This document shows, in pieces, positions 13,101 through 25,788 of a DNA stretch of 64,000 bases. Both the position numbers and the translations under genes were made by a program. The DNA comes from Rhynochetos jubatus. Lineage: Eukaryota > Chordata > Aves > Eurypygiformes > Rhynochetidae. Where the stretch lies: NCBI GenBank assembly GCA_027574665.1, contig CM050666.1, positions 2,852,001 to 2,916,000 on the forward strand, in the 5' to 3' direction. The stretch's first letter is position 1. Each line of letters opens with the position of its first letter. Below the pieces are notes generated by a model, which ran no database searches, was not told the origin of the DNA, and saw only the letters and a list, made by a program, of their open reading frames with translations.

Positions 13101-14190
13101 GTAAAAATCGAGTTTCAGTTAGTAAACATTTTTACAGAGTTAATAATTCAGTTCTGACAAAACAATTAAAAAAATTCAAATTTAAGATTGACATGGCAGC
13201 AAAAATTAGATCAGTTGGGTGCACCGGAGGTCTCGCTGATGTTCCAGGCCACTGTGTCACACGTCTCAGTCTTGTATGTACTGGACATACGTCAAACCTT
13301 ACGTTTTGTTTCTCCTTTCTCAGCTTTGGAATAATGTGCCGTTTTGGTGTTTTACACTCAACTCACCACAGCACAGTTCAGGATGTGTGACTGATGTGGC
13401 AACTGTGAACAACTCGCCAGGGTCAGGACTTGTCTTGAAATAAGGAGATTGATAAAAAACCCATCATCAGGAGAAAAAAAAAAAAGCTTTGATTCTTTGG
13501 ATTTTATTTGACTGGTTTTATTACAAATACCCACAAAAATATCTGTGCCACATCCTATCAAATTCCATATAGCTCAAACACGCTGTAACAACCAGTAAGA
13601 CTAGTGTATGTCAGCATCACACAACTGCCAAGGGCTGTACAAGGCCCATTTAATTTATGTCTGTGCTCAGGAGTCGCTGGGTATGTAACAGTTTTTAAGA
13701 ATGGATAGAGCAAAGCTCTCTAAAGAGATGTGGAGGCATCTGAAGATGAGGTCTAATTCCCAGATCTTATGCCAACCACCATACTCATACCAGCCAGCTT
13801 CAGGCAGGTAACTTCAGTAGCTGGACCCACTTCCACCCCGGAAGCTCCCAGCAAGGCATGAATCTAGCTGAGGTGCCAAACAGCCCTCTGGAAGACCTTT
13901 TATTTCTCTGAGTATATACAGAGCTTAGGGAGAACAAATGGCTCACAAAGCCAGCTATAAAGAGAACATAAACTTGAGTGATGTGAAGTTTCCTCATGAA
14001 ACCTCGTTTGCAGAGATGCTGAGTCACCTTTTGATCCCTAAATAAGTATCTGTTCTCCTTGAAAAATGTGATTTGAGCATCACAGAGTTTTTTCATTAAA
14101 AGGCAGCATCACCATACTTGTATCCTAAATTCTCTTACAGGACTGAGTTCAGAACACCCATATTACCATAGAAGCACAAACACCACTTAC
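7137..14190. other. MTMR3 intron, 7 kb
   Basis: Long intron. It holds a pyrimidine-rich plus-strand region at about 9230-9640, several homopolymer runs and an AT palindrome near 11.5 kb. No coding exon was recognised on either strand. Confidence 0.75.
11514..11529. repeat. 16-bp AT palindrome in an AT-rich patch
   Basis: AATACATATATGTATT is a perfect palindrome at the start of an AT-rich run (to about 11566) in the MTMR3 intron. It is likely a low-complexity sequence of unstable length. Confidence 0.8.
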
Positions 14191-14307
14191 ATTCACAACA
14201 GACTCCTTGAATTTGATGTGAAGCCTGTAATTCGAAAGTGCAATGATGGCATCCTCTGCTCGTCCTACATACTCCGTACTCTCCCCATGAAGTTCAATGA
14301 ACGGGAC
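14191..14307 (-). CDS. MTMR3: MTMR3 coding exon 3 in window (PH-GRAM start)
   Basis: The 117-nt exon encodes 39 residues, beginning VPFIELHGESTEYVGRAEDA and continuing IIALSNYRLHIKFKESVVN. This is the opening of the PH-GRAM domain. The GES...A.ALSNYRL.IKFK pattern is the hallmark GRAM entry motif of myotubularins. Acceptor tctgaag and donor GTAAGTGG (minus strand) bound it, and both ends are phase 0. It lies 7.05 kb upstream of the next coding exon, so that intron is the longest among the coding introns in the window. Confidence 0.96.
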
Positions 14308-15473
14308 CTTCAGAATGGGAAGAAAAATCTTTCAGAAACCATTTACCAAAACAAAGTATCTCCTGTCAGCACAGACTCAGCACACATCATCAAACCAAAC
14401 TGAAACACTGCTGAGAATTCAGTCTATTACTGCTAAGAAGGAAAGTCTTGGCTAAGGTTGGTTCAGAGGTTAATTGTAGCCTTTTTAAAAATTGATTCCT
14501 CATTTTCTCTTAACTTCCCTGACCAGTAAATGCACCATCAGGGAAAACAATGAATTTTTATAAAAAATCTGAGCAAAATATCCTCATATTTTGGCAAGCA
14601 GTCTGACCAACCCCATGATTTATGCTCTCGCTCTTTGCTTAATGGAGTGGCATTTCCATAATGTCATTAAATACATCCTAAAGTAGGCAAAACATAAGAT
14701 GAATAATCTAAGCTACTGGTCCACAATATTCACTAAGCAAGCTCAGGTAGCCAGCTTAGACTGGATACTTAAGTGCTACTCAGCTGCAGTTGGACAAATC
14801 ATACTTTTTGCTTCATATTTCTCACTGCAAATGCAAAAACACACAACATGCTGCTGTTTCATGAAGTCAGAAAACCTGCAGGCATATGACACTGCACATA
14901 AAAACTGCAACCATTTAATTAAAAATGTGACTTAAGCCAGATTTATCTGAGCTGGGTGAAAAGTGAAATGCTCAACTTGGAAATAACCTGGGTTTAACAC
15001 CAACTTTGCTTAAATCAATTCAATATATTTTCTATTAAAATGAAACAAATTACCTCTTCAGTTGATGTAGGAGTGTCTACAGAGATAAATCATTTGAACT
15101 AAACCAATTTCAAAAGGAATTTTGGAAAAATCAAGAAAAAAAAATGCCCATTTTGGCAACATAAGACTTTTGGCTTCTCAGTAATAGGAAGCAACAGTAG
15201 TATTTAACCAGCTTAGTGTTCTAAACCATGGAATAAAACCTAACACTTGGAAAGACTACACAGTAATGGCTATATTTTTCAGGGACTCTAAGGAATCTCT
15301 TGCAGGACAATGCACAGATTCTGTCCTACCAACAGCAGATGAGTATTTAAAAAGAAAACTAGTTTCTCCCATTACTGTGCTCAATTGAGAATGCAAATTC
15401 TATGGGAGAGGCCAGGAAATAGTCAACTAGAGATATCATGATTTTAACTGGCCAGGAGCAGTGTGGAGATTAC
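14308..15473. other. MTMR3 intron
   Basis: AT-rich intron of about 1.2 kb. No other feature was recognised. The 386-nt intron at 15564-15949 is likewise featureless. Confidence 0.8.
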
Positions 15474-15563
15474 CTGAAGGTTCTCATCCTCTCGGATCAG
15501 CTGCTTCCTGGGAAAAATCTGATTAGCCTGGATGCATTCAAGGCTGTGCTGAGTCTCTTCATC
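15474..15563 (-). CDS. MTMR3: MTMR3 coding exon 2 in window (N-terminus)
   Basis: A 90-nt phase-0 exon encodes DEETQHSLECIQANQIFPRK followed by QLIREDENLQ, the N-terminal segment of MTMR3 directly after the initiator Met. The minus-strand acceptor is gtttctcag and the donor is GTAATC. The start Met is the last codon of the upstream exon (15950-15952), so this exon has no ATG at its beginning. The N-terminus is polar and lacks any signal peptide, as expected for a cytosolic membrane-associated phosphatase. Confidence 0.96.
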
Positions 15564-15949
15564 CTGAGAAACAAAGCATTACAGTTAACTGCAGCACTGT
15601 CACTCACTGCTGCCTTCACCACATCACAAGCTATCCATTACCAATGAAAGCTCCAACAGGATGAAGTGTTTAGAGAATTCAGGTATCAGCAACTTAACGT
15701 TACTGAACTTTCAAAGACAAGCACTCAAACAACTAAATATGATATCACAAACAGGTTTCCTTCCTGCAGCCTGATTAAAGTAGTCAGAAAAAAAAGGCTT
15801 GCAATTGTATCAGGAAGAAAGCATCAGCCTGGCCTAGTCTAGCGCTCCTTAAAATTCAACACCCCCCATGCAAACATTCATTCTCTAAAGTTTGTCAGAT
15901 TTTAGCCTATTCTGCTCTATAACAAACCCAACAAACCCCTTTTGCTTAC

Positions 15950-16024
15950 CATGACAGGCCCTGGATAGGAGGAGGAATCCTCGCCTTTACTCACAATACT
16001 TTGAGGTTCTTCACTTATTAAAAT
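15950..16024 (-). CDS. MTMR3: MTMR3 exon carrying the start codon (mostly 5' UTR)
   Basis: A 75-nt exon lies on the minus strand between the acceptor ttttctag and the donor GTAAGC. Its last three bases (15950-15952) are the ATG that joins in frame to GAT-GAA-GAG of the next exon, giving the expected Met-Asp-Glu-Glu N-terminus. The other 72 nt would be 5' UTR under this canonical start. They contain no in-frame stop (they read ILISEEPQSIVSKGEDSSSY then PGPV before the Met), so the true start could lie farther upstream; see the findings. The canonical start is chosen because it matches the known length of the mammalian protein. Confidence 0.88.
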
Positions 16025-16675
16025 CTAGAAAACCAGAAAAGTACAACGATGAAGTCAAATTAATTTTCTTTTGGCAAATAAATACCAATTAACTTTTAAA
16101 TACTGAGAACTCAGCTGTTAGAAAACTGCAAGCAAACAGTAATTATGAAAAGATGAAATCCACATTAACTAACTCTCCTGATAGACAAAATTGTTTCAAA
16201 ATGTGTCTGGCTCCTCCTGTTCATTCTGAAAAATCATCTCTGACTGCAGTGCTGGGAGAATACCCATCTGAACGCAGCAATTAAACCACTGTTCACATAA
16301 TTTAAATTAAAACATGTTCATCTTTCTAGACCGCCCTGAATTTTCGCCCAAGTCATTTATTTGCAGATGGCAGTTCCCAAACACATAGCTTATAAACCCA
16401 AAGGGATCACTGTGATCATTTAGTCTGCTCTGTTATGTAACACAGGCTGTCAGATCCTCCTGAAATAATCTTGTTCCAATTACAGCATGTGAATTAGAAT
16501 TCATATACAGATAAAATGCCTCGTTTCATAGTTATGACTCATTATCTATATCCACAGAGGTATCAAAATGTCCGTTTTTTGCACTGACCTTTCCAGGAGC
16601 TCCAGGTCACTACACACAAGCAACTCTTCCACTACCTAACAATTCCCTGACCTTTTACCACCTGCAAATATTCTA

Positions 16676-16705
16676 GAAATATTAAAGACCAGTCTTTAAT
16701 ATTTC
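16676..16705. repeat. Perfect 14+14 palindrome with 2-nt spacer
   Basis: GAAATATTAAAGAC at 16676-16689 is followed by CA and then its exact reverse complement at 16692-16705. It sits in the MTMR3 intron upstream of the start exon. It could form a cruciform or an RNA hairpin, or be a small template-switch scar. Confidence 0.95.
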
Positions 16706-16843
16706 TCCATTATACAGTCTCAAAGTTTAAGTTCCTAATAGGGTCAATCACATAACAGTCGATGTGAATACAGGAGTTACAATTTGATTTTGAAATTTAT
16801 CTTTTATTCAATTTTTTAAATTCAGGTCAGTTCTTCCCTTTGT

Positions 16844-16859
16844 AAAAAAAAAAAAAAAA
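16844..16859. repeat. Poly(A) tract
   Basis: A run of 16 A on the plus strand. Comparable runs of 12-15 lie at 10744-10755 (T), 12450-12464, 13474-13485 and 23278-23292. None is preceded by a recognisable processed pseudogene. Confidence 0.8.
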
Positions 16860-17305
16860 GATTCATTCAGGTATTTTATGGGCTTTGCAGTCTACAGTGC
16901 ATGAAAGATACAAACAAAAACATATCACTCCAGTTCAGTCAGCTCTCCATGCAGTTGTCACCTTATAAATGCATTTCAAATTGTCAGTGTTGCAGTTGAC
17001 AGAAAACCACTCTGAACCCACCAGCTCACAAGCACATCAGCGTTGCAGCAAGCACTAACTCCAGCCTGGGTATCATATAGAATATTTACAAAGGGAAAAG
17101 GAGCAGCAGACACATATTCTGAAACCAAAACATCCACTGTCTAAAAGTGATCAATGAGAAGAAAGCATTAGTGTCCCCAAAACCTCTGCTCAACAGGAGC
17201 ATCACAGGAAACAAAGTGCCTTCGTGCCTCCCAGCAGGGGAGAAACAGCAGATAAAAGCCTGCAAGTCAGTGCAGAACTCCACAACTTGCACAAGACTGG
17301 ATAAA

Positions 17306-17325
17306 TGTGTGTGTGTGTATATATA
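17306..17325. repeat. (TG)n(TA)n microsatellite
   Basis: A compound dinucleotide tract of TG repeats followed by TA repeats, about 20 bases long, in an MTMR3 intron. It is a candidate polymorphic site. Confidence 0.85.
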
Positions 17326-19447
17326 AGGAGGAAATAATGAGCACAATCGACCTGGCACTGCCACTAATTCACTAAAAAAAGTAATGCAAAAAGTAGATAT
17401 GAAATCCCCATTCTAAACAAACACGAAAACCAAAAGCTAGAAGACTTAAGCCTGACTATCCACTATGGAAACTGATAAGGAAAAACAAAAAGCACGGATT
17501 CCATGTCTGCAATAACAATGGAGAGCAGGAACATGCTTTTAAGTTATGAGAACTGAAGGAAATCTAGAAATGCTGTCTACCAGCAGCAAGATGGAGATAG
17601 CATTATTGTTAATATGGGTTCAGAAAAGGCAGAATCATTTAACGTTTTTCAAAGGAGCAGAAGAAAAGATGGTTCCTGTGTAACCCATGCTGGAGCTGAT
17701 CGGAACCTGCCAAGAATCACAAGCTAAAAAGAGCCATAAATTCATCAAGTTTGATCTTTAATATATCAGAGGCCAAAAAATGTCAGCCTGCGTATTCAGA
17801 ACAAGCTCACACTTGATCCCAGCATGACCCAGTGTGTCATGCACGTTGTGTTTGGGTACACTTATCTTCCAAAACCACATCTGCTCCTGACTTAAGATTC
17901 CAAGAAAGGAGGGGTTCAGCATTCTCACAAATTCATCTGGTTTCAGTTTCTAACCTTTGGTTCTCAATGTCCATTTTGCAGATTACATGATGCACCATCC
18001 TCCTTGACTGACAAGATTTAAAAAACGAGCCTCCTGCTCAATCAGACTGAAAACGATGGCTGGCTAAGCAACAGGTTATTTGTCCAATCAATCTCTGTCT
18101 TACAGCTCATCCATCAAGAAAGGCACAGACTGGATATACTCTGCGGTATATCTTGATATAATGAAGACTAATGATTCAAGAGAAGATGGGTCTTAAAACT
18201 AAGGTTTACACAAATCTCCTTCTCCATCCCTAACAGAATACGTTTACACATTGAGCTATCAGGTCAGCAGTCAGGCAGAGGGGCGAAGCAGCGTTAGGGC
18301 ATACTCATACACTGACTCCTGAGGAGGACATGTCCACGGCTGTTTCGGCGGGCTGCTGGCACGACCGCCTTCTGCAACCACCTCCCTCTTCACCAGCACC
18401 AGTTCTGCTCGTCCAGAACAGCAGCCACTGGTAAAGGCGTTAAGAGCAACACATTTCCAGGTCAAATCATCTAGGCACTTTATGTACAACTCAAACAAAG
18501 CTTTAAACATTGATAGCAAAGCCTTCTGAATATAACAAATACCTTGCTATTTCAGAAAATTCCTTCAACTTCAAGCATAATTATCAAAGAAACATTGACT
18601 TCATTAAAAAGATGAGCTTTATTACAAATCTAAACCATGCTTAGTATGGCTGATGAAAAGCTTTAATATATACTAGGCACTGTGCTGCAACAAAATTCTT
18701 CCTTTATACTTCAGACTGGTTATATTTATTTTTAAAGGTTACTGGATAACCATTTACATATTAAAAACCCAGTATTAGCTTAGAAAAATAGGTCTTTAAC
18801 ATTTCTTAGAGCTCTGCTCCTAAAACCCAGCATAAACCATCAGCAAAGACTACCCAAACCACTGTAGAACAAGCTGTTTATTCTAATTGCTGCATTCAGC
18901 TGCAGAACAGCTTTTATTGCAATACTCTGGCTTTTTACATTCATGAATCTTCCTTTTCAAGGTGAATTTTGGGAAAGCTGTGTGAAAAAATATGGTGGTT
19001 TCAGTCTTAGTCAGGATTATCAGATATTGCCAAGATAAATGGTACGAGAACTTGTAAGCCTGGTTCTAAAACAAATAGTTTGCACGCTCACACTGCTTCT
19101 TGGTATAAGTGAAACATGCCATCAACTGAACTGCCACAACACAAAGGTGCTGGTAAAAATAGCAGGAAATGTTGAGTTGTTAGAATGAAGTTCACTGACC
19201 CGATGGACAGTGAATATACCAAAAGAAATGCTTCATTTCCCATCATGTCAACAAGCTGATCCCACTCCCTTCATGATCTCATGCATGAGATGGGAAATAC
19301 ACCACTGGGACCAGGGAGAGTGACCACACACTCTTCACAGGAGTAGCCCATGCTGAAATTGTGGAAATTCACCCTGAAACCACACTTGCGATCTCAATTT
19401 CTTTCAATACCAAAGCTTTCTAATCCATTTCCTCCTCACCTCACCAT

Positions 19448-20003
19448 CGAGGAAGGTGATTCTCCCCCTCTACTCTGCTCTTGTAAGACCCCACCTGCAG
19501 TTCTGCCTCCAGCTGTGGAACCCTCAGCATAAGAAGGATATCAACCAGTTGGAATGAGTCCAGAGGAGGCCACGGAGATGCCCCGAGGGCTGCAGCACCT
19601 CTGCTGTGAAGAAAGGCTGAGAGAATCAGGCTTGTTCAGCCGGGAGGAGAGAAGGCTCCAGGGAGACCTTACTCCAGCCTTCCAGTACCTGAAGGGGCTA
19701 CAAGGAAGCTGAGGGGGACTTTTTACAAGGGCCTGTAGTGACAGGACAAGGGGTAATGGGTTTAAACTGAAAGCAGGGAGATTTAGATTGGACATCAGGA
19801 AGGAATTCTTCCCAGAGAGGGTGGGGGGCACTGGGACAGGTTGCCCAGAGAAGCTGTGGGTGCCCCATCCCTGGGAGTGTCCAAGGCCAGGCTGGATGAG
19901 GCTTTGAGCAACCTGGTCTAGTGAAGGTGTCCCTGCCCCTGGCAGGGGGTGGGACTGGATTATCTTTAAGGTCCCTTCCAACCCAAACCATTCTATGATT
20001 TCC
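19448..20003 (+). mobile_element. CR1 LINE fragment, 5'-truncated
   Basis: A 5'-truncated chicken-repeat-1 non-LTR retrotransposon includes the end of ORF2 and the 3' UTR. Diagnostic stretches are CTCTACTCTGCTCTTG, GACAGGACAAGGGGTAATGG, GGTCCCTTCCAACCCAAACC and the terminal ATTCTATGATT. The orientation is plus, antisense to MTMR3 and inside its first intron. The 3' UTR is nearly complete; the coding part is only a short remnant, so it cannot encode a transposase-competent protein. The 215-codon minus-strand open frame across it is a repeat artefact. Confidence 0.95.
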
Positions 20004-23000
20004 ATTGATACGCTTAGCAAACTCTTCCAGGTTAGCTGTGAACAGAAAAAGGATCCCGGTGATCGTGTGACGATCCCACTAGTAAGGGGATTTCTGAGCA
20101 CTGCCTTAGAAGTGAGAACAAGAACGTTCTTCATCTTGGCCACTCCAACAAGGACTCTGCTGAGTTCTACCCATGATAACAAGCACACTATGCTGCTCTG
20201 AAGGACAGCTCGCTACGAAGGGAGACAAGCTGGCTGAAGAAATCTATTCTCAAATTGACCCATACCATTTTTTTCAAATGATTAATTGCAGAATGGAATC
20301 AGAATTCTCATTTTACTTAACTGCAGCTGGCAAATAATCAGCTCTTCCATGATAGTAAAGCACACTTCCCAGAAATGAAATGGAAATGTTCAAATACAGC
20401 TCAGATAGTAACTGACCAAGAACACATCTTCATAAAACACACCCTGAAATTCAGGCTCCCACTTATAAATAGATCACATAAATAGCCGATAGCTTATGCA
20501 CAGTGCAGTGAAACATGGTTTTATTGTTAGAAATAAGGGGGTTTGGGTCAGGACTGAGGCCAAAACAGGTGATGTTATCAATGGACTGTGCTGCCCTTTC
20601 AGCAGTAGTTTCACGTATATTAAATTACACCAAAAAAAAGGTTAGTCTTGTTAATTCTCTGTCCTTATGCTCTGCTCAAATGGATGAATGATTATAAAGG
20701 TTGTAACCTCAGACTCTGTTCAGCCAGTATGGGAACATCTTAATTACCTTTCATTTCAGATGTGCCTTCTGGTCTAAATTATGTACATAATTAAGACTAG
20801 CAATAACCATCTGTTTGCCAGTGATTCCAAACAAAAAAGATTATATAAAGGATCATTTAAATTCACATATATTTAAATACAGCTGGACTTACAGCAATGT
20901 AAAAAAATACTGGAGGGAGAAAAGGGAAAGGTATTTTGCTAGCTGGAGTTAAACCACGACAAATACCCGTTTCATTTTGTTCCCCTGCCTTCTCTGTCCA
21001 GAGCCTGAATTCCACTTAATTTAGTATCAAAATCAGAGGGAACTGAACCTCAGCCTCAAAGTTATTCACATGCTGTGTCACAGCTCCCCTCTAAGTTTTA
21101 GGTAGGAATTCAAAGGTTTTCAGAAAGAAGCATTAGCAAATTTGAGAACAAAACATTAAAGAATGTGATCCAGCTTCAGCACAAGATGCTTCTGTTACAA
21201 ATCGAAAACAGTTCTTACCCTTTTGTAGGTGGAAGGAAGTTATCCTGAGATAAGGATAAGCACTTAGTTTCCTACATTTCAATCCCTGACAGCCAGGTTT
21301 CCCCTCTTTCCTGGCACCACACGTAGAAGTAACTGAATAGCTTCCAAAAGTATTTACTGGGGAAGCAGCTAACAATACAGACATTTGCACACTACTCAGG
21401 AGCAGGAGCTGGACAAGGAATCATGTCTGAAGACTGTGTTCAACTAAGAACCCCAAGTCTTCTTTTTTACTAATTGAAGGTTGCCAATTCCAACTCAGTA
21501 AAACATTGACTTCGAACATCATGGAAAATGCTTCAATTCAGAGAATAATCAATGATAACCATAGAATCCACCTTCGACAGGTTAACTCATCTTACCAAAA
21601 TAATACAGTTAGCTTACCAAAGAATGAGAGATAATAAAAGTCCTCTGTCCCAGAAAGTTTCAAATGATAGTCTTGCGATACTTCAGATTGGCAACTGCAA
21701 ATAAAAAGACAGGACTTCAAAACATGAACCTTCATTTGAAAAAACCCTGCACTTCAACGTGTACAAGAAACTCAACTGTTGGGTTAGTAGTTGTGGGTTA
21801 TGTAATAGTTAATGCTTTTTACTTTACCTCTTTCATTAAGACAAACTGAGATCTTAATATGCCCGAAGAGGGAATTAAGTGATGGATTCTGACAGGCACA
21901 TGTGTGCTGGCTAAGGCCTCTGTTCTGGTAGGTACAGTTCAGAAATCATGGCCACAAAGAAATTCAAGTATTTTTAGCCTTCTTTGGTAGACAAAAAAAA
22001 CAACTTAGCAATACAACTACAGGACAGTTCTTTTAGAGAGGGTCTAAGCATTTTTGTACTGATCCTCAGAAGTATTTTTGAATTTTACACTAAAATTAGC
22101 TTCCCCCTGCCAAGAAAGCAGAAGACGACCTCCAAACAGTGGTTGTTACCTGAGCACTCCTGGACAAAGCTGCCAAAATGCCAAGGTGAACAGCAATGCT
22201 CATGCCATACCATTCCTCCCAGGACCTATCTTTCTGACTTTGTAAGTGCTGTACAAACAGTTATTTCCTCAAAAATAAATTTAAGTATTGTGTCACAAAT
22301 ACACATTTGTCACAAAAAATGTAAGAGGAAAATATCTGACTAGCTTCGTTCCTATGCAGCACCACCGTAGGTACTCCCAGGCGTCTTCTGCAGCACCCAC
22401 GTGACTGCTAGGACACAAAGTTCCCTGCTGGAGTGCCCAAACCCTAAAATTAAAGTTCCAGACTAAACCCAACCATTTCAAAAGCATGCAAGCAGCCAAA
22501 CTGGTGGAATACCCCTCCCTCATACACAGTGCATCAGAAGATTTGCTCTTTATAATTACTTGGAAGCTACCCCAGTAGTACGCTGCATGCGTATGTGCCT
22601 GGAAAGTACAGCTTCCATAAATGTATAATCCTGAAATAGTTTGCTTGTATTCTGCTGTGCCATTAGCAACAATTTTCACATTTCAGTCCCTTAAAAAAAA
22701 AAATCAAACTATTTTGCATTTATCATGTCTTTTAGTTTATGAGTTATGAAAGAAAAAATAAACTTTCAGTATACCAAAAAGGATATATAATTTTAGGACT
22801 GACATAGAAGAAAAAGCTTTAAAAAAGCACAAATTTAGATGCATTGAGCAAAAGAAATTCTAAGATTTCAGACCGCGGACACACTTTAGGGGAATCTCAC
22901 ACATCTCCGTTCAGCTATTACTGAAAAACCTGTGACACCAGGATCTCTGTTTTAGCAGAAACAACCCTATGAATGATCAGAGCTGTTAAAAGCCACAGCT

Positions 23001-25012
23001 AATCCCAAATCACAGCTTTATGAAACAGCTTCTAAAAGCAACATCTGCTTACCTGAAACAGAGGTCAACTTGTGATGTTTTTTTAAAAACTGTCTCTGCC
23101 AACAAGCCCAATGCCAATTCCAATAGCTTTATGGGTTGATAACTAAATATGGCACAGGGAGCAGGAACAACAGTTTCACTTTGAGGTACCAGCCTGATCG
23201 TGTACAAGTTCAACTTTACAGCTGCTTGGTTGTACAAAGTCACCTTTGACGGGAATACTTAGCAAGCTTATTAAATTAAAAAAAAAAAAAAAGCCATGAA
23301 GGCAGACTATGCAACTCCAGAATGACTCTTCAGAGAGTCTTCTGGCCGCGTTACTTTTTAAAAAAGGCAAGATACGCATTTAGGGGAGCAGGAGGTGAAC
23401 TTATTTTGTATGTTTTAGGCCCAAGAAGAAAAACCTTCACAAAATCTGCAACAAGCCTTTTACTGAATTTAGTGAGGTTTGGAAAAAGCCACTGAATCTC
23501 AAGAGTTTTGTAAAGAAGTTCCAAAACAGCAGAAAAATGTTCCAATATAAGCGTTAATAATTCCGCTTTACTCCTGCCAGTATTCAGAAAACACGACACG
23601 CTCATCAGCATTCCTCTTGCAGGGCTGCTAGTCACAGATAAGCACCTCAAATGTTATCACTTCCTAAAGTCAACAACTCATGCCAAAACAAAAAAAAAGG
23701 CTGACTGTAAGAAACATGGCTCTGAATTCTCCTACCTCCTCAAAACCAACTGCTGAGGGGAGGAGCAATCCCAAGTAATGGTGCAGAACTGTTTAATTAA
23801 TACAGCTAAGTTCATGTGCTCCCACCCTTTCCGTCACAGTAGCTCTTCTGTTTGGTCCACAAAGAACAGATGTGGCACCATTAGGAAAGCAAAGGGTAGA
23901 AGATGGAAAAGGGGACAGGACCCTTTTGTTAAATCCTATGAAGTCAAATGTGCCCAGTGAAGGAATTGGCTTTGCTGCATCTTTCGTATTAGGCCATCAC
24001 ACAAGCAGAGCTGGTTTGGGTTCGATTTATTTGAGTACAGATGCTGACAGACACATTAACATTGCCCAACTTTAAACGTGTAAGAAGTCGTTCTGTCACA
24101 GAGCTCAGGACTTAAGGTGATGTGAATAGGAACACTTGAAGCTTTTGCTTTGAACCATTATCTTAGGAGCCTTCACTGCTGACTGTTTCTGCGAACTTGG
24201 GCATTGGGTGAACACTAACTAGCACACAGGTCTTGCTTCCATTGGTTTTTTTCTTGGAAGATGCTACAGACAAGTAAGTGGGATGCTCTATCAATCATAC
24301 TGCAACAGTGAAAGAAGTAGTATTAACTGGGGGAAAACTCAGAATAATAGTTTCCAAGATGTAGAACTTTCCTCCCTGGAGCTATTTCAGAACTGATCAA
24401 CCCAAAAGCCAGCCCTACAGTGAGGAGCACTGGACTACATGACCTCCCATCTAAATTATACCATGAGGCTGTGACAATGTTTTGCTTAACATTTAAATAA
24501 AACATTGGCAAATATCTAGGAAAAACACTCGAGAAGTTCAATAAACATGTTTGTTTAATTAGGAGACTGGAAAGGAGTCACTGTAGTTTCTTAGCTGCAA
24601 GGTTGGACCTACAAGAACAGAAGAGGTAAGATTTGCTAAGCAGAAGCAAAGTGACAGAAGAGAACAGGTTTGGAAAAAGAAATCCAAATTTTCTCCAGCC
24701 ACAGCTATACTCAAAGACATAGGCAGACAAAACCATTTATTCTGGCACCTGACTATTTTGAAGGTGGTTTTCCTCCCTCTGCTGAAATACAGCATTTCTG
24801 CATTGGTTATGCCAGACCATGTCCCAGCCTCAGTATTACGCAAGTGCAGCTCCTGATGAAGAGTTCTCTATTTCTGTTTACATTTCGAGCTTCACAATAT
24901 TGCTGTTTCCATATAACCTAGCTTCACAGTGACAGAACCTTCTCTTGCACCATATTATCACACACTTACCATTTCATCACCTTTTTGTTTTATATTTATA
25001 TATTTATATCAT

Positions 25013-25788
25013 CACCCAGGTCCTGCACCTGGGTCAGGGCAAACCCAAGCACAAGCACAGGCTGGGTGGAGAATGGATCAAGAGCAGCCCAGGGGAGAAG
25101 GACTTGGGGGGACTGGGGGATGAGAAGCTGAACATGAGCTGGCCATGTGCGCTGGCAGCCCAGAAAGCCAACCGGATCCTGGGCTGTATCAGGAGAAGTG
25201 TGGCCAGCAGGTCAAGGGAGGGGATTCTTCCTCTCTACTCTGCTCTTGTGAGACCCCACCTGCAGTTCTGCATCCAGCTGTGGAACCCTCAGCATAAGAA
25301 GGATATCAACCAGTTGGAGTGAGTCCAGAGGAGGCCACAGAGATGCTCTGAGGGCTGGAGCCCCTCTGCTATGAAGAAAGGCTGAGAGAGTTGGGGTGTT
25401 CAGCCGGGAGGAGAGAAGGCTCCAGGGATACCTTACTCCAGCCTTCCAGTACCTGAAAGGACTACAAGGAAACTGGGGGGTGGGGGTGGGGGTGTGCTTT
25501 TTACAAGGGCCTGTAGTGACAGGACAAGGGGTAATGGGTTTAAATTGACAGAGGGAGATTTAGATTGGACATCAGGAAGAAATTCTTCCCAGAGAGGGTG
25601 GGGAGGCACTGGGACAGGTTGTCCAGAGAAGCTGTGGATGCCCCATCCCTGGTTGTCTTCAAGGCCAGGCTGGATGAGGCTTGGAGCAACCTGGGCTAGT
25701 GGAAGGTGTCCCTGCCAACAGCAGGGGGGTTGGAACTAGATGATCTTTAAGGTCCCTTCCAACCCAAACCACGCTATGATTCTATTTG
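25013..25788 (+). mobile_element. CR1 LINE fragment, second copy
   Basis: A second CR1 copy is in the same orientation and appears to be of the same subfamily as the 19.4-kb copy, with very similar 3' sequence. It extends about 200 bases farther 5'. It preserves a readable C-terminal segment of the ORF2 reverse transcriptase, including KANRILGCIRRSVASRSREG and [20 protein letters not shown], before a stop at 25320. Its middle contains an expanded G-rich run (25475-25492) absent from the other copy. The 3' end matches the CR1 terminus, GCTATGATTCTAT. Confidence 0.95.

Noticed and set aside
2430-14307. Assignment of the gene to MTMR4 instead of MTMR3
   Set aside because: The paralogues share these domains, but the IRPPSKIEDLFSF and CMEVYASEKEQHGD segments and the DEET..SLECIQANQIFPRK N-terminus fit MTMR3.
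19541-20188. 215-codon minus-strand open frame
   Set aside because: Antisense of a CR1 3' UTR, a known source of spurious open frames.
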